Origin: Nostoc sp. CHAB 5834
Lineage (GTDB): Bacteria > Cyanobacteriota > Cyanobacteriia > Cyanobacteriales > Nostocaceae
Assembly: GCA_020829485.1 (NCBI GenBank)
Contig: JAIVFU010000108.1
Location: forward strand, 1 to 21,444
Length of the DNA: 21,444 nucleotides
Direction: 5' to 3'
Shown: positions 7,000 through 14,154 of the stretch, piece by piece
How the letters are laid out: the number at the start of each line of letters is the position of its first letter
Position numbering within the stretch: the stretch's first letter is position 1
Position numbers and translations under genes: made by a program
Notes under the pieces: model-generated
What the model saw: only the letters and a program-made list of their open reading frames with translations
Database searches by the model: none
What the model was told of the DNA's origin: nothing

Positions 7000-7629
7000 A
7001 TGCGTCAGCCGGGCTCAGTTAGCACATTGGAAAACCTCGGTCGAATTAGACTATCGGAGAATTTCTTCTTCCGCGACTTTCTATATTCAGAAATCGCAAA
7101 CTACTATGGCATACCTAACATTCCCTATGACCCTGACTTGGCTATCGCTGTAGGAACCCGCCTATGCGAGGAATTGTTGGAGCCGATCTGGCGGCGGCTC
7201 GGACGCATATCAATCCGATCGGCATATCGTTCGTGCGAAGTAAATCAAAAGGGTGTCGGTAAACATAACTGCTCACGTAACGAACTTAATTACGCTGGCC
7301 ATATCTGGGATCGTCGCGACGAGGCAGGTTTCATGGGGGCAACTGCATGCATCGTAGTGCACAGCTTCCTCCCGTATTACGAACGCACAGGCAATTGGCA
7401 GGCGCTCGCTTGGTGGGTTCATGACAATATACCCAATAACTCAGGTTTGACATTCTTCCCCAAGCTTGCCGCTTTCAACATCACTTGGCATGAACTTCCA
7501 ACGCGAAGTGTTTACAGCTATGTTCCACCACAGAGGGGTTGGCTTACCAAGCCGGGGATGGCCAACTTTGAAGGGGTGCATCGTGACGCGTATCAGGAAT
7601 GGACCGAAGACAGTGGAGTTGGCATTTGA
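7000..7629 (+). CDS. Peptidase M15-like protein, 209 aa
   Basis: The fold-level pattern is that of M15 (VanY/hedgehog-type) zinc peptidases: ISIRSAYRS..VN (residues 70-82), AGHIWDRRD (99-107) giving candidate zinc ligands H101 and D107 or D104, and ITWHELP (161-167) giving H164. The His-to-Asp spacing is one shorter than in classical members, so catalysis is uncertain. There is no signal peptide; the N-terminus (SENFFFRDFLYSEIA) looks cytoplasmic. The ATG at 7000 has GGGA seven bases upstream. Its stop codon overlaps the start of the next gene. Classical M15 enzymes trim peptidoglycan cross-links. Without export this one could be a lysis or toxin-like protein, or a structural derivative. Confidence 0.45.
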   Translation: MRQPGSVSTLENLGRIRLSENFFFRDFLYSEIANYYGIPNIPYDPDLAIAVGTRLCEELLEPIWRRLGRISIRSAYRSCEVNQKGVGKHNCSRNELNYAGHIWDRRDEAGFMGATACIVVHSFLPYYERTGNWQALAWWVHDNIPNNSGLTFFPKLAAFNITWHELPTRSVYSYVPPQRGWLTKPGMANFEGVHRDAYQEWTEDSGVGI

Positions 7630-8144
7630 ATATCGATAAAATTATTGCTGCCCTTCCGGGTATGTCCAACCAAGAACGTGATCGTGTTCGGGCGAACGCA
7701 GAAAAAATGAGCGATAGCGGCACCTCAACCCAAAAGGTTGCCGCTGGTAAGGTCATTACAACTCTGAATGAAATTGAGATTTCGGAACATCAAGAGCTTG
7801 TAGATCGGCTCAGTGGTCTGGAAGTTTCTGCTCGTGTCGTAGAGGCCTTTCGCGCGAGACCGATGACTGAAACCGAATTTAAAATCTTACAGGTGTTGAT
7901 TGATAACCCGGGGTCGTCGTCAACGGAACTGTCGCAAGCCCTTGGCTGGGGCGGTCAATCTTGGCACATGCATTTTGGCACGATGTGCGCGAACCGTGCT
8001 AGCTATCTGTGGCCAGCCCCAAAATATGAGGACCGCTCAAAAGACTTTTACTGCGGAATACTTGCTGACCTATCAAACGACTATCGGTGGACATTAAAGT
8101 CCGAAGTTGTAGCGGCATTTTCTGAGTTTAGAAAAACAGGTTAG
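7626..8144 (+). CDS. Hypothetical protein with winged-helix-like centre, 172 aa
   Basis: The start TTG (7626) overlaps the stop of the M15-like gene as TTGA, with GGAG about nine bases upstream; a longer frame opens at ATG 7599. The N-terminal part (IIAALPGMSNQERDRVRANAEKM, then a charged helix to about residue 70) resembles a conserved proteobacterial hypothetical family. Residues 78-120 (PMTETEFKILQVLIDNPG, then STELSQALGW) read like a winged-helix DNA-binding unit. The next part, WHMHFGTMC...YLWPAP, is rich in aromatic residues and histidines. Coupling to the M15-like gene suggests the two products act together or that this one controls the first. Confidence 0.55.
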   Translation: MNIDKIIAALPGMSNQERDRVRANAEKMSDSGTSTQKVAAGKVITTLNEIEISEHQELVDRLSGLEVSARVVEAFRARPMTETEFKILQVLIDNPGSSSTELSQALGWGGQSWHMHFGTMCANRASYLWPAPKYEDRSKDFYCGILADLSNDYRWTLKSEVVAAFSEFRKTG

Positions 8145-8383
8145 CTGACACAATCTGTCAACCGTTGAGCCACTAATACGGTTTTGCAGCAAACGCTCAC
8201 TCACCGCCTATTTTGCAGTCGCTATCTCCATCAATCCCAATATTCGACCATTTATGCGGTATTATGTAGTCGTTATGACTGAAAATGAAGCTTGCATTAG
8301 GCATAGAAGCCAAAAATACCTATAATACGCCTATATTAAATATCTTTATATGGTCATAAACTCCAAAACACAGGAGCAATGCC
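8145..8383. promoter_or_regulatory. Leader of the Xre operon with consensus -10 box
   Basis: The gap holds a short hairpin after the preceding gene (TGACA 8146-8150 with TGTCA 8156-8160) and a perfect TATAAT at 8321-8326, about 60 bp before the Xre start. I see no good -35 at standard spacing. Around the -10 lie TAGGC (8298-8302) and GCCTA (8329-8333), an inverted pair that could be an autoregulatory operator. AGGAG lies seven bases before ATG 8384. Confidence 0.4.
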
Positions 8384-9292
8384 ATGACAGAGATAAATGC
8401 AAAAAAATTAAAGACGCTGCGAGATAAGCGAAATCTTACACTCGATGCCCTTGCCCAAATTGCCAAGGTTGATCGCGGAACCATTAGCAAAATTGAAACG
8501 GGAAAAAGGATGTCGCCGAGAGCCTCGACTCTTCGTAATCTAGCGGCTGCACTCAACGTCGAACCTACCGAACTTCAGGGACCCGATTTAAATGATCCCG
8601 GACGGGAACCACCCCTCGCGCCCAAAGCCCAAATGAACTTTAAGATGGCCAGTGATGCAAGGAATGCGCTTAACCTTACCTCAATCCGATACAACGTGAA
8701 GCAGAGCCACATTCTTCACCTTGCACCATTTCTATTTTATTGGGCGGCGGAGCAGAGCCTCAAATTGCGACAGGAGAAGCTGCACGAGATCAATGAGAAG
8801 CTGGAGGCGCTATCCAGCGTGTGTTCCTCAAAGCACTTGAGTTCATCCATAACTGATCATTGGCGTGCAGAAGACCTCTTGGAAGAAGAGCGGCGTTCAA
8901 TCGCTAATCGCGACATATTTGGGGCTCAACTCTCAGACGATGCTGTGCGGTTGGACTATGAAGAAAGCGAACAAAATCCGATGGCTCAGTTTTTTGCGTC
9001 TGTTGCAGAATCCCTCGGTGAGAATGTTGAGTTTGAGCATTGGTCTCCGCATTGGAGTCATCCGGGTTACACTCTCGGGAAGGAAGAGGCGCTTTACCTC
9101 GTAGGAGGAGATGAGGATGCGGCTCATTATATCGTCTGTGGAACTGCGCCTTTACATGAACTCCCAAAAGATGTGCGTGATCAAGGAAGTTCAGCGGTCG
9201 CTAAGTGGGCAACCAAACTTGGCGATGCGCGCATGACGGAGCTTGAAGATTTGGACTTGGCGTCGTTGGGAATAGGAGGCGATCATGACTGA
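8384..9292 (+). CDS. Xre-family helix-turn-helix regulator with large C-terminal domain, 302 aa
   Basis: Residues 8-62 are a clear HTH_3/Xre DNA-binding domain (LKTLRDKRNLTLDALAQIAKV, DRGTISKIETGK, LAAALNVEPTEL). The remaining 240 residues form a separate domain: SIRYNVKQSHILHLAP, an aromatic-rich helix (FLFYWAAEQSLKLRQ), a charged helical part (about 125-165) and an acidic C-terminus. This C-terminal part is of a type seen in large plasmid or phage Xre proteins; its ligand is unknown to me. The start ATG has a good SD. The stop overlaps the next start by eight bases, an arrangement typical of antitoxin-toxin or regulator-effector pairs. Confidence 0.7.
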   Translation: MTEINAKKLKTLRDKRNLTLDALAQIAKVDRGTISKIETGKRMSPRASTLRNLAAALNVEPTELQGPDLNDPGREPPLAPKAQMNFKMASDARNALNLTSIRYNVKQSHILHLAPFLFYWAAEQSLKLRQEKLHEINEKLEALSSVCSSKHLSSSITDHWRAEDLLEEERRSIANRDIFGAQLSDDAVRLDYEESEQNPMAQFFASVAESLGENVEFEHWSPHWSHPGYTLGKEEALYLVGGDEDAAHYIVCGTAPLHELPKDVRDQGSSAVAKWATKLGDARMTELEDLDLASLGIGGDHD

Positions 9293-9566
9293 TCTGGCTT
9301 TAACCAGTCATGCCGTCATGCGCATGGCGCAAAGGGGCATAGAATATAACGACCTCGATCTCATCATAGCAATCGGGTCAGAGGTTGATGACGGGCTGCT
9401 GGTCAGGAAGAAAGATGTGCAGGCGGTTGAACTGATCCTTAGGGATTTTCTGAAACGCCTCAAGAAGATTGAAGGAAAGCGGATAGTGGTTGCCGATGGG
9501 TGCCTTGTTACAGCATTTCACGCCACAGATCGCGAGCAGCGTCGGTTAATGAAGCACTTCAACTGA
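9285..9566 (+). CDS. DUF4258-like small protein, toxin candidate, 93 aa
   Basis: The N-terminus LTSHAVMRMAQRGIEYNDLDL (residues 6-26) has the 'S.HA..RM..RGI' signature of DUF4258-like proteins. Many of these occur next to Xre regulators and have a RelE/barnase-like size and composition. The middle is basic (LRDFLKRLKKIEGKR), and the end carries VVADGCLVTAFHATDREQRR, matching the usual 'VVtv' strand. A strong SD (GGAGG) sits inside the Xre gene, and the two genes overlap by eight bases. RNA cleavage or ribosome targeting is a guess from gene pairing; no catalytic residue is certain. Confidence 0.55.
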   Translation: MTDLALTSHAVMRMAQRGIEYNDLDLIIAIGSEVDDGLLVRKKDVQAVELILRDFLKRLKKIEGKRIVVADGCLVTAFHATDREQRRLMKHFN

Positions 9567-9584
9567 TCGTTTGGGGTCAACACC

Positions 9585-10151
9585 ATGAGTGAATCCGAAC
9601 AGATCAGAGAGCTTGCGGTGGCGGGGCAAACCGTTGCTCAAATCGCCCGCATTTTAGATATTCGTTACCAGTTCGCTTATAATGTCTGCCAAAAAGCTGG
9701 GTTGCTCAATGGACCCGATGATGTGGCTAAATCAAAAGCGGCGAGCTTGCCCGAAAAAACAACTCTCACTGCCGGGATGTTAAGGTTGGGAGGGTTTGAG
9801 ACCTGCGGGAATTTCACATTAACCACTAGCGGCCTTGCGCTGCCGATTGTTCCGAAACGCAGCGGCGTATACGCGTTTGTTGTAGATGGCGTCGTGCAAT
9901 ATGTCGGAGTAGCTGCCCGTTCATTGGCCCAACGACTGTATGGCTATGCACGTCCCGGTCCATCTCAAATAACTAACCAACGCCTCAATGAACTGTTGAT
10001 ACAATTAATTTCCGAGGGCTCAGAAATTGAAATCTATCATGCCTGTCCATGCGACTTTGAGTGGAACGGATTTGTTGTAAATGGCGCGGTGGGTCTTGAG
10101 GCTGGTATAATATCGTCACACCTTTTACCATGGAACATCCGCGGAGCGTAG
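9585..10151 (+). CDS. HTH-linked GIY-YIG family protein, 188 aa
   Basis: Residues 5-40 look like a helix-turn-helix (REL..AGQTVAQIARIL...FAYNVCQKAGLL). After a linker comes a GIY-YIG-type domain: SGVYAF (93-98), YVGVAARSLAQRLYGY (106-121) with the conserved arginine R117, and a late glutamate E172 in GLEAGII, followed by LPWNIRG, a common ending of this subfamily. It follows the DUF4258-like gene by 18 bp with GGGG upstream and is probably the third gene of the Xre operon. A DNA-guided nuclease role is plausible. It is distinct in sequence from the two GIY-YIG proteins to its left. Confidence 0.65.
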   Translation: MSESEQIRELAVAGQTVAQIARILDIRYQFAYNVCQKAGLLNGPDDVAKSKAASLPEKTTLTAGMLRLGGFETCGNFTLTTSGLALPIVPKRSGVYAFVVDGVVQYVGVAARSLAQRLYGYARPGPSQITNQRLNELLIQLISEGSEIEIYHACPCDFEWNGFVVNGAVGLEAGIISSHLLPWNIRGA

Positions 10152-10163
10152 TTTTCCGTCTAC

Positions 10164-10184
10164 AAGCGTTCTTAAATGCTTTTT
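10164..10184 (+). terminator. Weak intrinsic terminator of the Xre operon
   Basis: AAGCGT (10164-10169) and ATGCTT (10176-10181) can pair around TCTTAA, with one G-T pair, and the stem runs into a T tract (10180-10184). The position, 12 bases after the GIY-YIG stop codon, fits a terminator, though the stem is short. Confidence 0.35.
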
Positions 10185-10307
10185 AGGCCACCGCGGAGGG
10201 TGTAAACTTGCCCCAGTTCGCGCGCCATGTTCAAAACCAGCCAACTCAGACAGCCCCAGACATTGCAATTTACCGCAGTTCTGCGTCGGATACCGCAAAA
10301 ATCAGCT

Positions 10308-10345
10308 ATACATTTCTGAAATGTATCGACGTATTGTAGAAATGT
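10308..10345. promoter_or_regulatory. 19-bp palindrome plus half-site: candidate operator of the GHKL-Dcm operon
   Basis: ATACATTTC-T-GAAATGTAT (10308-10326) is a perfect palindrome. A further GAAATGT lies at 10339-10345, 21 bp from the one in the palindrome (10318-10324), so both face the same side of the helix. The half-site overlaps a candidate promoter, TTGTAG (10334-10339), 16 bp, CATAAA (10356-10361). This layout suits a repressor or controller protein acting on the operon beginning at 10397. Confidence 0.5.
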
Positions 10346-10396
10346 GTTGCATATTCATAAAGCATATGTTTTTAATGCGACGAACAGGGAGACTGC

Positions 10397-10621
10397 ATGA
10401 TGCGCGATAAACGCGGTAAATTCGTAGAGTTAGCTAATCAACGCGTAAATCGAGCGATTGAGCAAATCAGGTTGGTTGGAAATTTATCCAACCGATCAGC
10501 ATATGAATATACTGAGGATGATGCGAAAAAAATCATCAAAGCTTTGGAGCGTGCATGTGCAAGCACGAAGTCAAAACTGCTCGGGGCACCGGACGGGAAC
10601 GACCAGCCTTTTTCTTTGTAG
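10397..10621 (+). CDS. Conserved small protein, 74 aa, first gene of the GHKL-Dcm operon
   Basis: The pattern KFVELANQRVNRAIEQIRLV, then GNLSNRSAYEYTEDDAKKI, belongs to a small conserved hypothetical family that I recall near restriction and methylation genes. It is basic and helical at the N-terminus, with a second helix (EDDAKKIIKALERA) and a flexible tail. SD GGGAG lies six bases before the ATG. It follows a palindromic operator-like site and precedes the ATPase gene by 89 bp containing a hairpin. A controller-protein or assembly role would fit the position; no DNA-binding motif is obvious. Confidence 0.6.
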   Translation: MMRDKRGKFVELANQRVNRAIEQIRLVGNLSNRSAYEYTEDDAKKIIKALERACASTKSKLLGAPDGNDQPFSL

Positions 10622-10633
10622 CCTGCGGTCAAC

Positions 10634-10663
10634 TGAGGTGAGAAGTCCAATTCTCGTGCCTCA
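10634..10663 (+). promoter_or_regulatory. Hairpin between small gene and GHKL ATPase gene
   Basis: TGAGG/CCTCA (10634-10638, 10659-10663) and GAGAA/TTCTC (10640-10644, 10651-10655) stack into an interrupted stem. No T-run follows, so it is more likely a processing or attenuation element than a full terminator. Confidence 0.35.
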
Positions 10664-10710
10664 ATTCTGCTTATGTAAATCAATACTTGTGTAATTTTGG
10701 GGGCGACGGA

Positions 10711-12513
10711 ATGATTGAGCCTTGTTGGGTATTTGAGCGGAGCGCCAGAATGGGTGGCGCTGCTGGTGAAGCTTACAGTAATATTTTGTCTTCGTCTGGA
10801 ATGCATCCCGCTGGGGTTTTGGCCCGTGAAGCCATTCAAAACAGTGTTGATGCCAAGGCAGAAGGAACTGACAAAGTATCTGTCAATTTTGTCGGTAAAG
10901 CTCTCACTGGAAAAGATAAAGTGCAGTTTTTATCTGCATCAGGACTCGATCAGTTAGTGCCAAGATATGTTGATCTAAAGTTGAAAGAGCCAAATGCTCT
11001 TGAGGTCCTCAACCAAGATTCGGCTGCTCTTAACTTATTGTATATTGAAGACAAAGGAACAACTGGTCTTCAAGGTGACCCCGCCGATCCCGATTCTAAA
11101 TTCTATCGGTTTTTGTTGTCTCTTGGTGATGGGGGCAAGGAACATGATGAGCACGGGACTGGGGGTTCATACGGATATGGAAAATCAGTTTATAGCTCAA
11201 GTTCTAACATCCTCACGATTTGGGCATATAGCCGCACCAAAGATGATGCGGGTGGAGAAGTCACACTGTTGTTTGGATGTGGGTATTTCCGCAAACACAA
11301 ACTCGGTTCCTCTCACTTTACGGGAAGAGCGTGGTTCGGTGAGGACCAAACAGTCGGAGACCTTAACGCCCAGCAAGTTGTTGAGCCACTGACGGGGCAA
11401 TCGGCAGACGAGTGGGCTGCAAAACTCGGTTTCAGACACCGCGGAGACGGTGATTTAGGAACCACCGTCTTGGTAATAGACTCGAATTTAGACACTAAGG
11501 AAATTGTGCGGGGCGTTGAGGATTGGTGGTGGCCAAGGATTGTTGATCAACTTTTAGATGTCGAAATTGTCCATGCAAACGGCGTCTCCGAGCAGCCGCG
11601 CCCGAAAAAACGCGAAGATTTGCGTCCCTTTATCGAAGCTTATCAAGTCGCCCTTGGCAAGGACCCCCCGAAACCCAAAACCGAACTCAGAAAAATCTTT
11701 AATAAATTGGAGAATTATTCTCTTGGGGCGCTTGGCCTCTCAGTGTTGGATAGGCGTGAAGACGGCAGTTATGTTGTTGAGGAAGATCGTATCGACTCTG
11801 TTGCATTGGTTCGAACACCACTGATGGTGGTGTCTTATTACCGCCAGTGGCCTACTCAAATGCCCGGGGTCGTTGGAGCATTTGTGGCATCAGACGATGT
11901 TGACGACATCTTGCGCGCAGCCGAGCCGCCGGCACACGATAGATGGGACCACGAAGCTCGGCGTTTACAAGAGCCATCTGGACTCAATAGACGCGTCGTC
12001 GAACGAATTCTTGGTTCAATTAAACGGTCTCTCAAACAATTCCAATTGAGCGCAACTCCCCCCGCGCCAGTTAAGCCAAAGAGGCTCAGCTTGCTTGAAA
12101 GAACGTTGGCATCATTTCTAAGCCCCTCTAAAGTCGGGACACAGCCGGGCCCCGAAGCAAACGCGGCACCGATTAGCCTGACTTACGAAGTTGACCCGAC
12201 TGTCACTGCGCAGGAAAATGGCGACCTAAAGTTAGCAGCGTCCTTTTGCGTTAAACCAAAAGCCGACTTTGATGCCAGCAACCTTCGGATCAAAGTGCGC
12301 GCAACATGTTCAATAATTGAAGACGGTCAGGCAGGTGATCAACTTGCCATGACAGTTACGTCTTCCACGGGCGAAGACCAAGATGAAAACGGTTGGTTTG
12401 AGGCAGAACTAACACCGGAGACCGTGCTGAGATTCGATTGCGAAACAGAGCAGTATGCTAATTCGTGGAGTGTTCGCTTCGTGCCTGAAGTTCAGTCGTT
12501 GGAGGCGAAATAA
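10711..12513 (+). CDS. GHKL-fold ATPase of MORC/MutL type, 600 aa
   Basis: Carries the ATP-binding Bergerat fold. The N-box is REAIQNSVDA with E40, N44 and D47; the G1 box is IEDKGTTG (D114, G116, G119); the G2 box is HGTGGSYGYGKS (148-159); and a GTT (250-252) fits the last ATP-contact motif. Such ATPases dimerise on ATP binding and act as clamps on DNA. MORC/MutL-like members are known in bacterial restriction-type operons with Dcm methylases. Residues 300-460 are a mixed linker. Residues 485-590 look like a beta-sandwich (ISLTYEVDP, LKLAASFCV, LRIKVRATC, SWSVRFVP). The MutL endonuclease motif DQHA(x)2E(x)4E is not present. ATG 10711 with GGGGG upstream is preferred over TTG 10687. The stop and next start share one base. 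Confidence 0.75.
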   Translation: MIEPCWVFERSARMGGAAGEAYSNILSSSGMHPAGVLAREAIQNSVDAKAEGTDKVSVNFVGKALTGKDKVQFLSASGLDQLVPRYVDLKLKEPNALEVLNQDSAALNLLYIEDKGTTGLQGDPADPDSKFYRFLLSLGDGGKEHDEHGTGGSYGYGKSVYSSSSNILTIWAYSRTKDDAGGEVTLLFGCGYFRKHKLGSSHFTGRAWFGEDQTVGDLNAQQVVEPLTGQSADEWAAKLGFRHRGDGDLGTTVLVIDSNLDTKEIVRGVEDWWWPRIVDQLLDVEIVHANGVSEQPRPKKREDLRPFIEAYQVALGKDPPKPKTELRKIFNKLENYSLGALGLSVLDRREDGSYVVEEDRIDSVALVRTPLMVVSYYRQWPTQMPGVVGAFVASDDVDDILRAAEPPAHDRWDHEARRLQEPSGLNRRVVERILGSIKRSLKQFQLSATPPAPVKPKRLSLLERTLASFLSPSKVGTQPGPEANAAPISLTYEVDPTVTAQENGDLKLAASFCVKPKADFDASNLRIKVRATCSIIEDGQAGDQLAMTVTSSTGEDQDENGWFEAELTPETVLRFDCETEQYANSWSVRFVPEVQSLEAK

Positions 12514-13430
12514 TGTTGAAAGATTGGCAGAGGACAGAACCTCGGGAAGTGCGTCCGTTTTTCCAAGTTCAAAAAGCGGCTGACGCCATTGCTCAAAGTG
12601 GTATTCGCTTGACTGATGGCGGAGATGTTTCTCAAGATTTGACGTTTGAGATTGACGAAGCAGAGTTTGCGAAGCTGAATTTAACGGTGTTGCCAGACTT
12701 GATAAACCACCAGCTTTGGATGCCTTCAACGTTAACACCCGACGAAATCGACCTCGTGCTGTTAGTCAGAAACCCGCTACTGAAACGATCGGAATTACTC
12801 GGGAGTTATTCACTTAACGAGAGCATCCCAAGTGAACTTGAGATTTCACCAGAAACGCTTGAGCAACTTGGAGGTGGGAGAAACATTCATATTACTTTGG
12901 CACTGGTTCTTGGTGGCGATAAGCCTCCCATGCCCGGTTCACCATTCATCGTTGGCCATTGGTTAGCCAGAAAAACGTTCGTGCTTCGTGCCTCTTCAAA
13001 CCCGGTTCTCTTTGACATCAGAACAAGGACTGATGAGGAATGGCTTGCGCTGGGTTACCCAGCAAAGACATTTTATGCCGTTGATTACCAAGGAGGCATT
13101 GAAGCCCCACAAGACGACACGTCGGTCTCAGTTGCAACTGTCGTCGTCCATGCTGACGCTTATAATAAACTGGTAGACTCAAAATTGGGGGATTCCGTTC
13201 AACCGTGGTTGTCGTCGGAAATCATTTCTGAGATTTTGCGCCTCAGTTTGCCGGACTGGGAAACCGCGCAACAGGCTGAGAAAGGGAGCCCATTGGATAG
13301 CCTACTTAGGCAAATACAAAAATCCGATGATATCAAATTGCCCGATCTTGCGCAGCTTACACGTTCTGCCCCCGCAAAATTAAAAGCGATACTCCAGTCC
13401 CGCCTTTCCGTCGTTCAGTCTTTGAAGTGA
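12513..13430 (+). CDS. Hypothetical protein, 305 aa, in GHKL-Dcm operon
   Basis: Not recognised. Start ATG 12513 overlaps the ATPase stop (TAATG) with GGAGG eight bases upstream, so it is translationally coupled and probably made in fixed ratio with the ATPase. The first two thirds are beta-rich with alternating hydrophobics (IDLVLLVRNP, HITLALVLGG, SVATVVVHAD), suggesting one or two sandwich domains. The C-terminal third is helical and charged (SSEIISEILRLSLPDW; LRQIQKSDDIKLPDLAQL). I see no Walker, HNH or PD-(D/E)XK pattern. A structural, adaptor or DNA-sensing role alongside the ATPase is a guess. Confidence 0.6.
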   Translation: MLKDWQRTEPREVRPFFQVQKAADAIAQSGIRLTDGGDVSQDLTFEIDEAEFAKLNLTVLPDLINHQLWMPSTLTPDEIDLVLLVRNPLLKRSELLGSYSLNESIPSELEISPETLEQLGGGRNIHITLALVLGGDKPPMPGSPFIVGHWLARKTFVLRASSNPVLFDIRTRTDEEWLALGYPAKTFYAVDYQGGIEAPQDDTSVSVATVVVHADAYNKLVDSKLGDSVQPWLSSEIISEILRLSLPDWETAQQAEKGSPLDSLLRQIQKSDDIKLPDLAQLTRSAPAKLKAILQSRLSVVQSLK

Positions 13431-13437
13431 GTTTGAT

Positions 13438-14154
13438 ATGCCATATCCCACCATCCAACGCAGTGACGCTCGCTCATACATTGCTTCCTGCAAAAACAAT
13501 TCATCGGCTGAACTACCCCCCAGACAGATTAAAGTTGAGGGCGATGAGCACGATTGGGAAAGTATCGCTAACGACCTTTTCGCGACCTTAGATCAGTTTG
13601 CAATTGGAGAACCCGTCAAAAAGAGGGGCGATGCCAGAGGTTCCGCATTCGAAATCATGTGTGGCCCGATAATACATCGGGAGTTGCCTTCCGACATTGC
13701 GCTCGCCGATCCTACATTCTGGACTTGGTTGACCGTCACATATGGAAAGCGAATGGTTGAGTGGCGCTACGAGAATAATCCAGATGTAGCGAATTATGGT
13801 GCAGGTAGTCCGGCGGAAAATCTGTTTTTTAGGATATGGCTGAGAGCAGAGGTTGCTCATTCGGCAGAACTCGCTGATCCTTACAGCTTAGCATCAGTAG
13901 GCGACATCGATTTTTGGCGCAGTCATATTTTTAGGCAAACCTACGCTGACGCCCGGACGTTCGCGAAGGCACTAATCAACTTCCAATTCCCAATCGAAAA
14001 TGAGCGAAAAGCGCGCTTGACGATCGGCGAAATTAGAGCGCTTGCAAAGCGATTAAAAAGGGCTCGAACTAATTTGTTATTTGAGCTAATGGATGCAAAG
14101 CGGGCTACTGCATTTATTGAACAAGAGTGGGAGCGCCTCGCAGAGCCCACCTGA
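13438..14154 (+). CDS. Hypothetical protein, 238 aa, possibly DUF6339-like
   Basis: A helical, aromatic-rich protein. The pattern ADPTFWTWLTVTYGKRMVEW (103-122 approx.), then ENLFFRIWLRAE, DPYSLASVGDIDFWRSHIFR and IRALAKRLKRARTNLLFELM, agrees with my memory of the DUF6339 family; this needs a profile search. No nuclease motif is evident, although R/H/E-rich helices could hide one. It starts seven bases after the preceding gene. Its last 28 bases overlap the methyltransferase frame if the GTG start of that gene is used. The order ATPase, unknown, this protein, methyltransferase argues for one functional unit. Confidence 0.6.
   Translation: MPYPTIQRSDARSYIASCKNNSSAELPPRQIKVEGDEHDWESIANDLFATLDQFAIGEPVKKRGDARGSAFEIMCGPIIHRELPSDIALADPTFWTWLTVTYGKRMVEWRYENNPDVANYGAGSPAENLFFRIWLRAEVAHSAELADPYSLASVGDIDFWRSHIFRQTYADARTFAKALINFQFPIENERKARLTIGEIRALAKRLKRARTNLLFELMDAKRATAFIEQEWERLAEPT

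Noticed and set aside
10438..10839. Minus-strand 133-codon frame
   Set aside because: Antisense to the small gene and the ATPase start; no recognisable motif.
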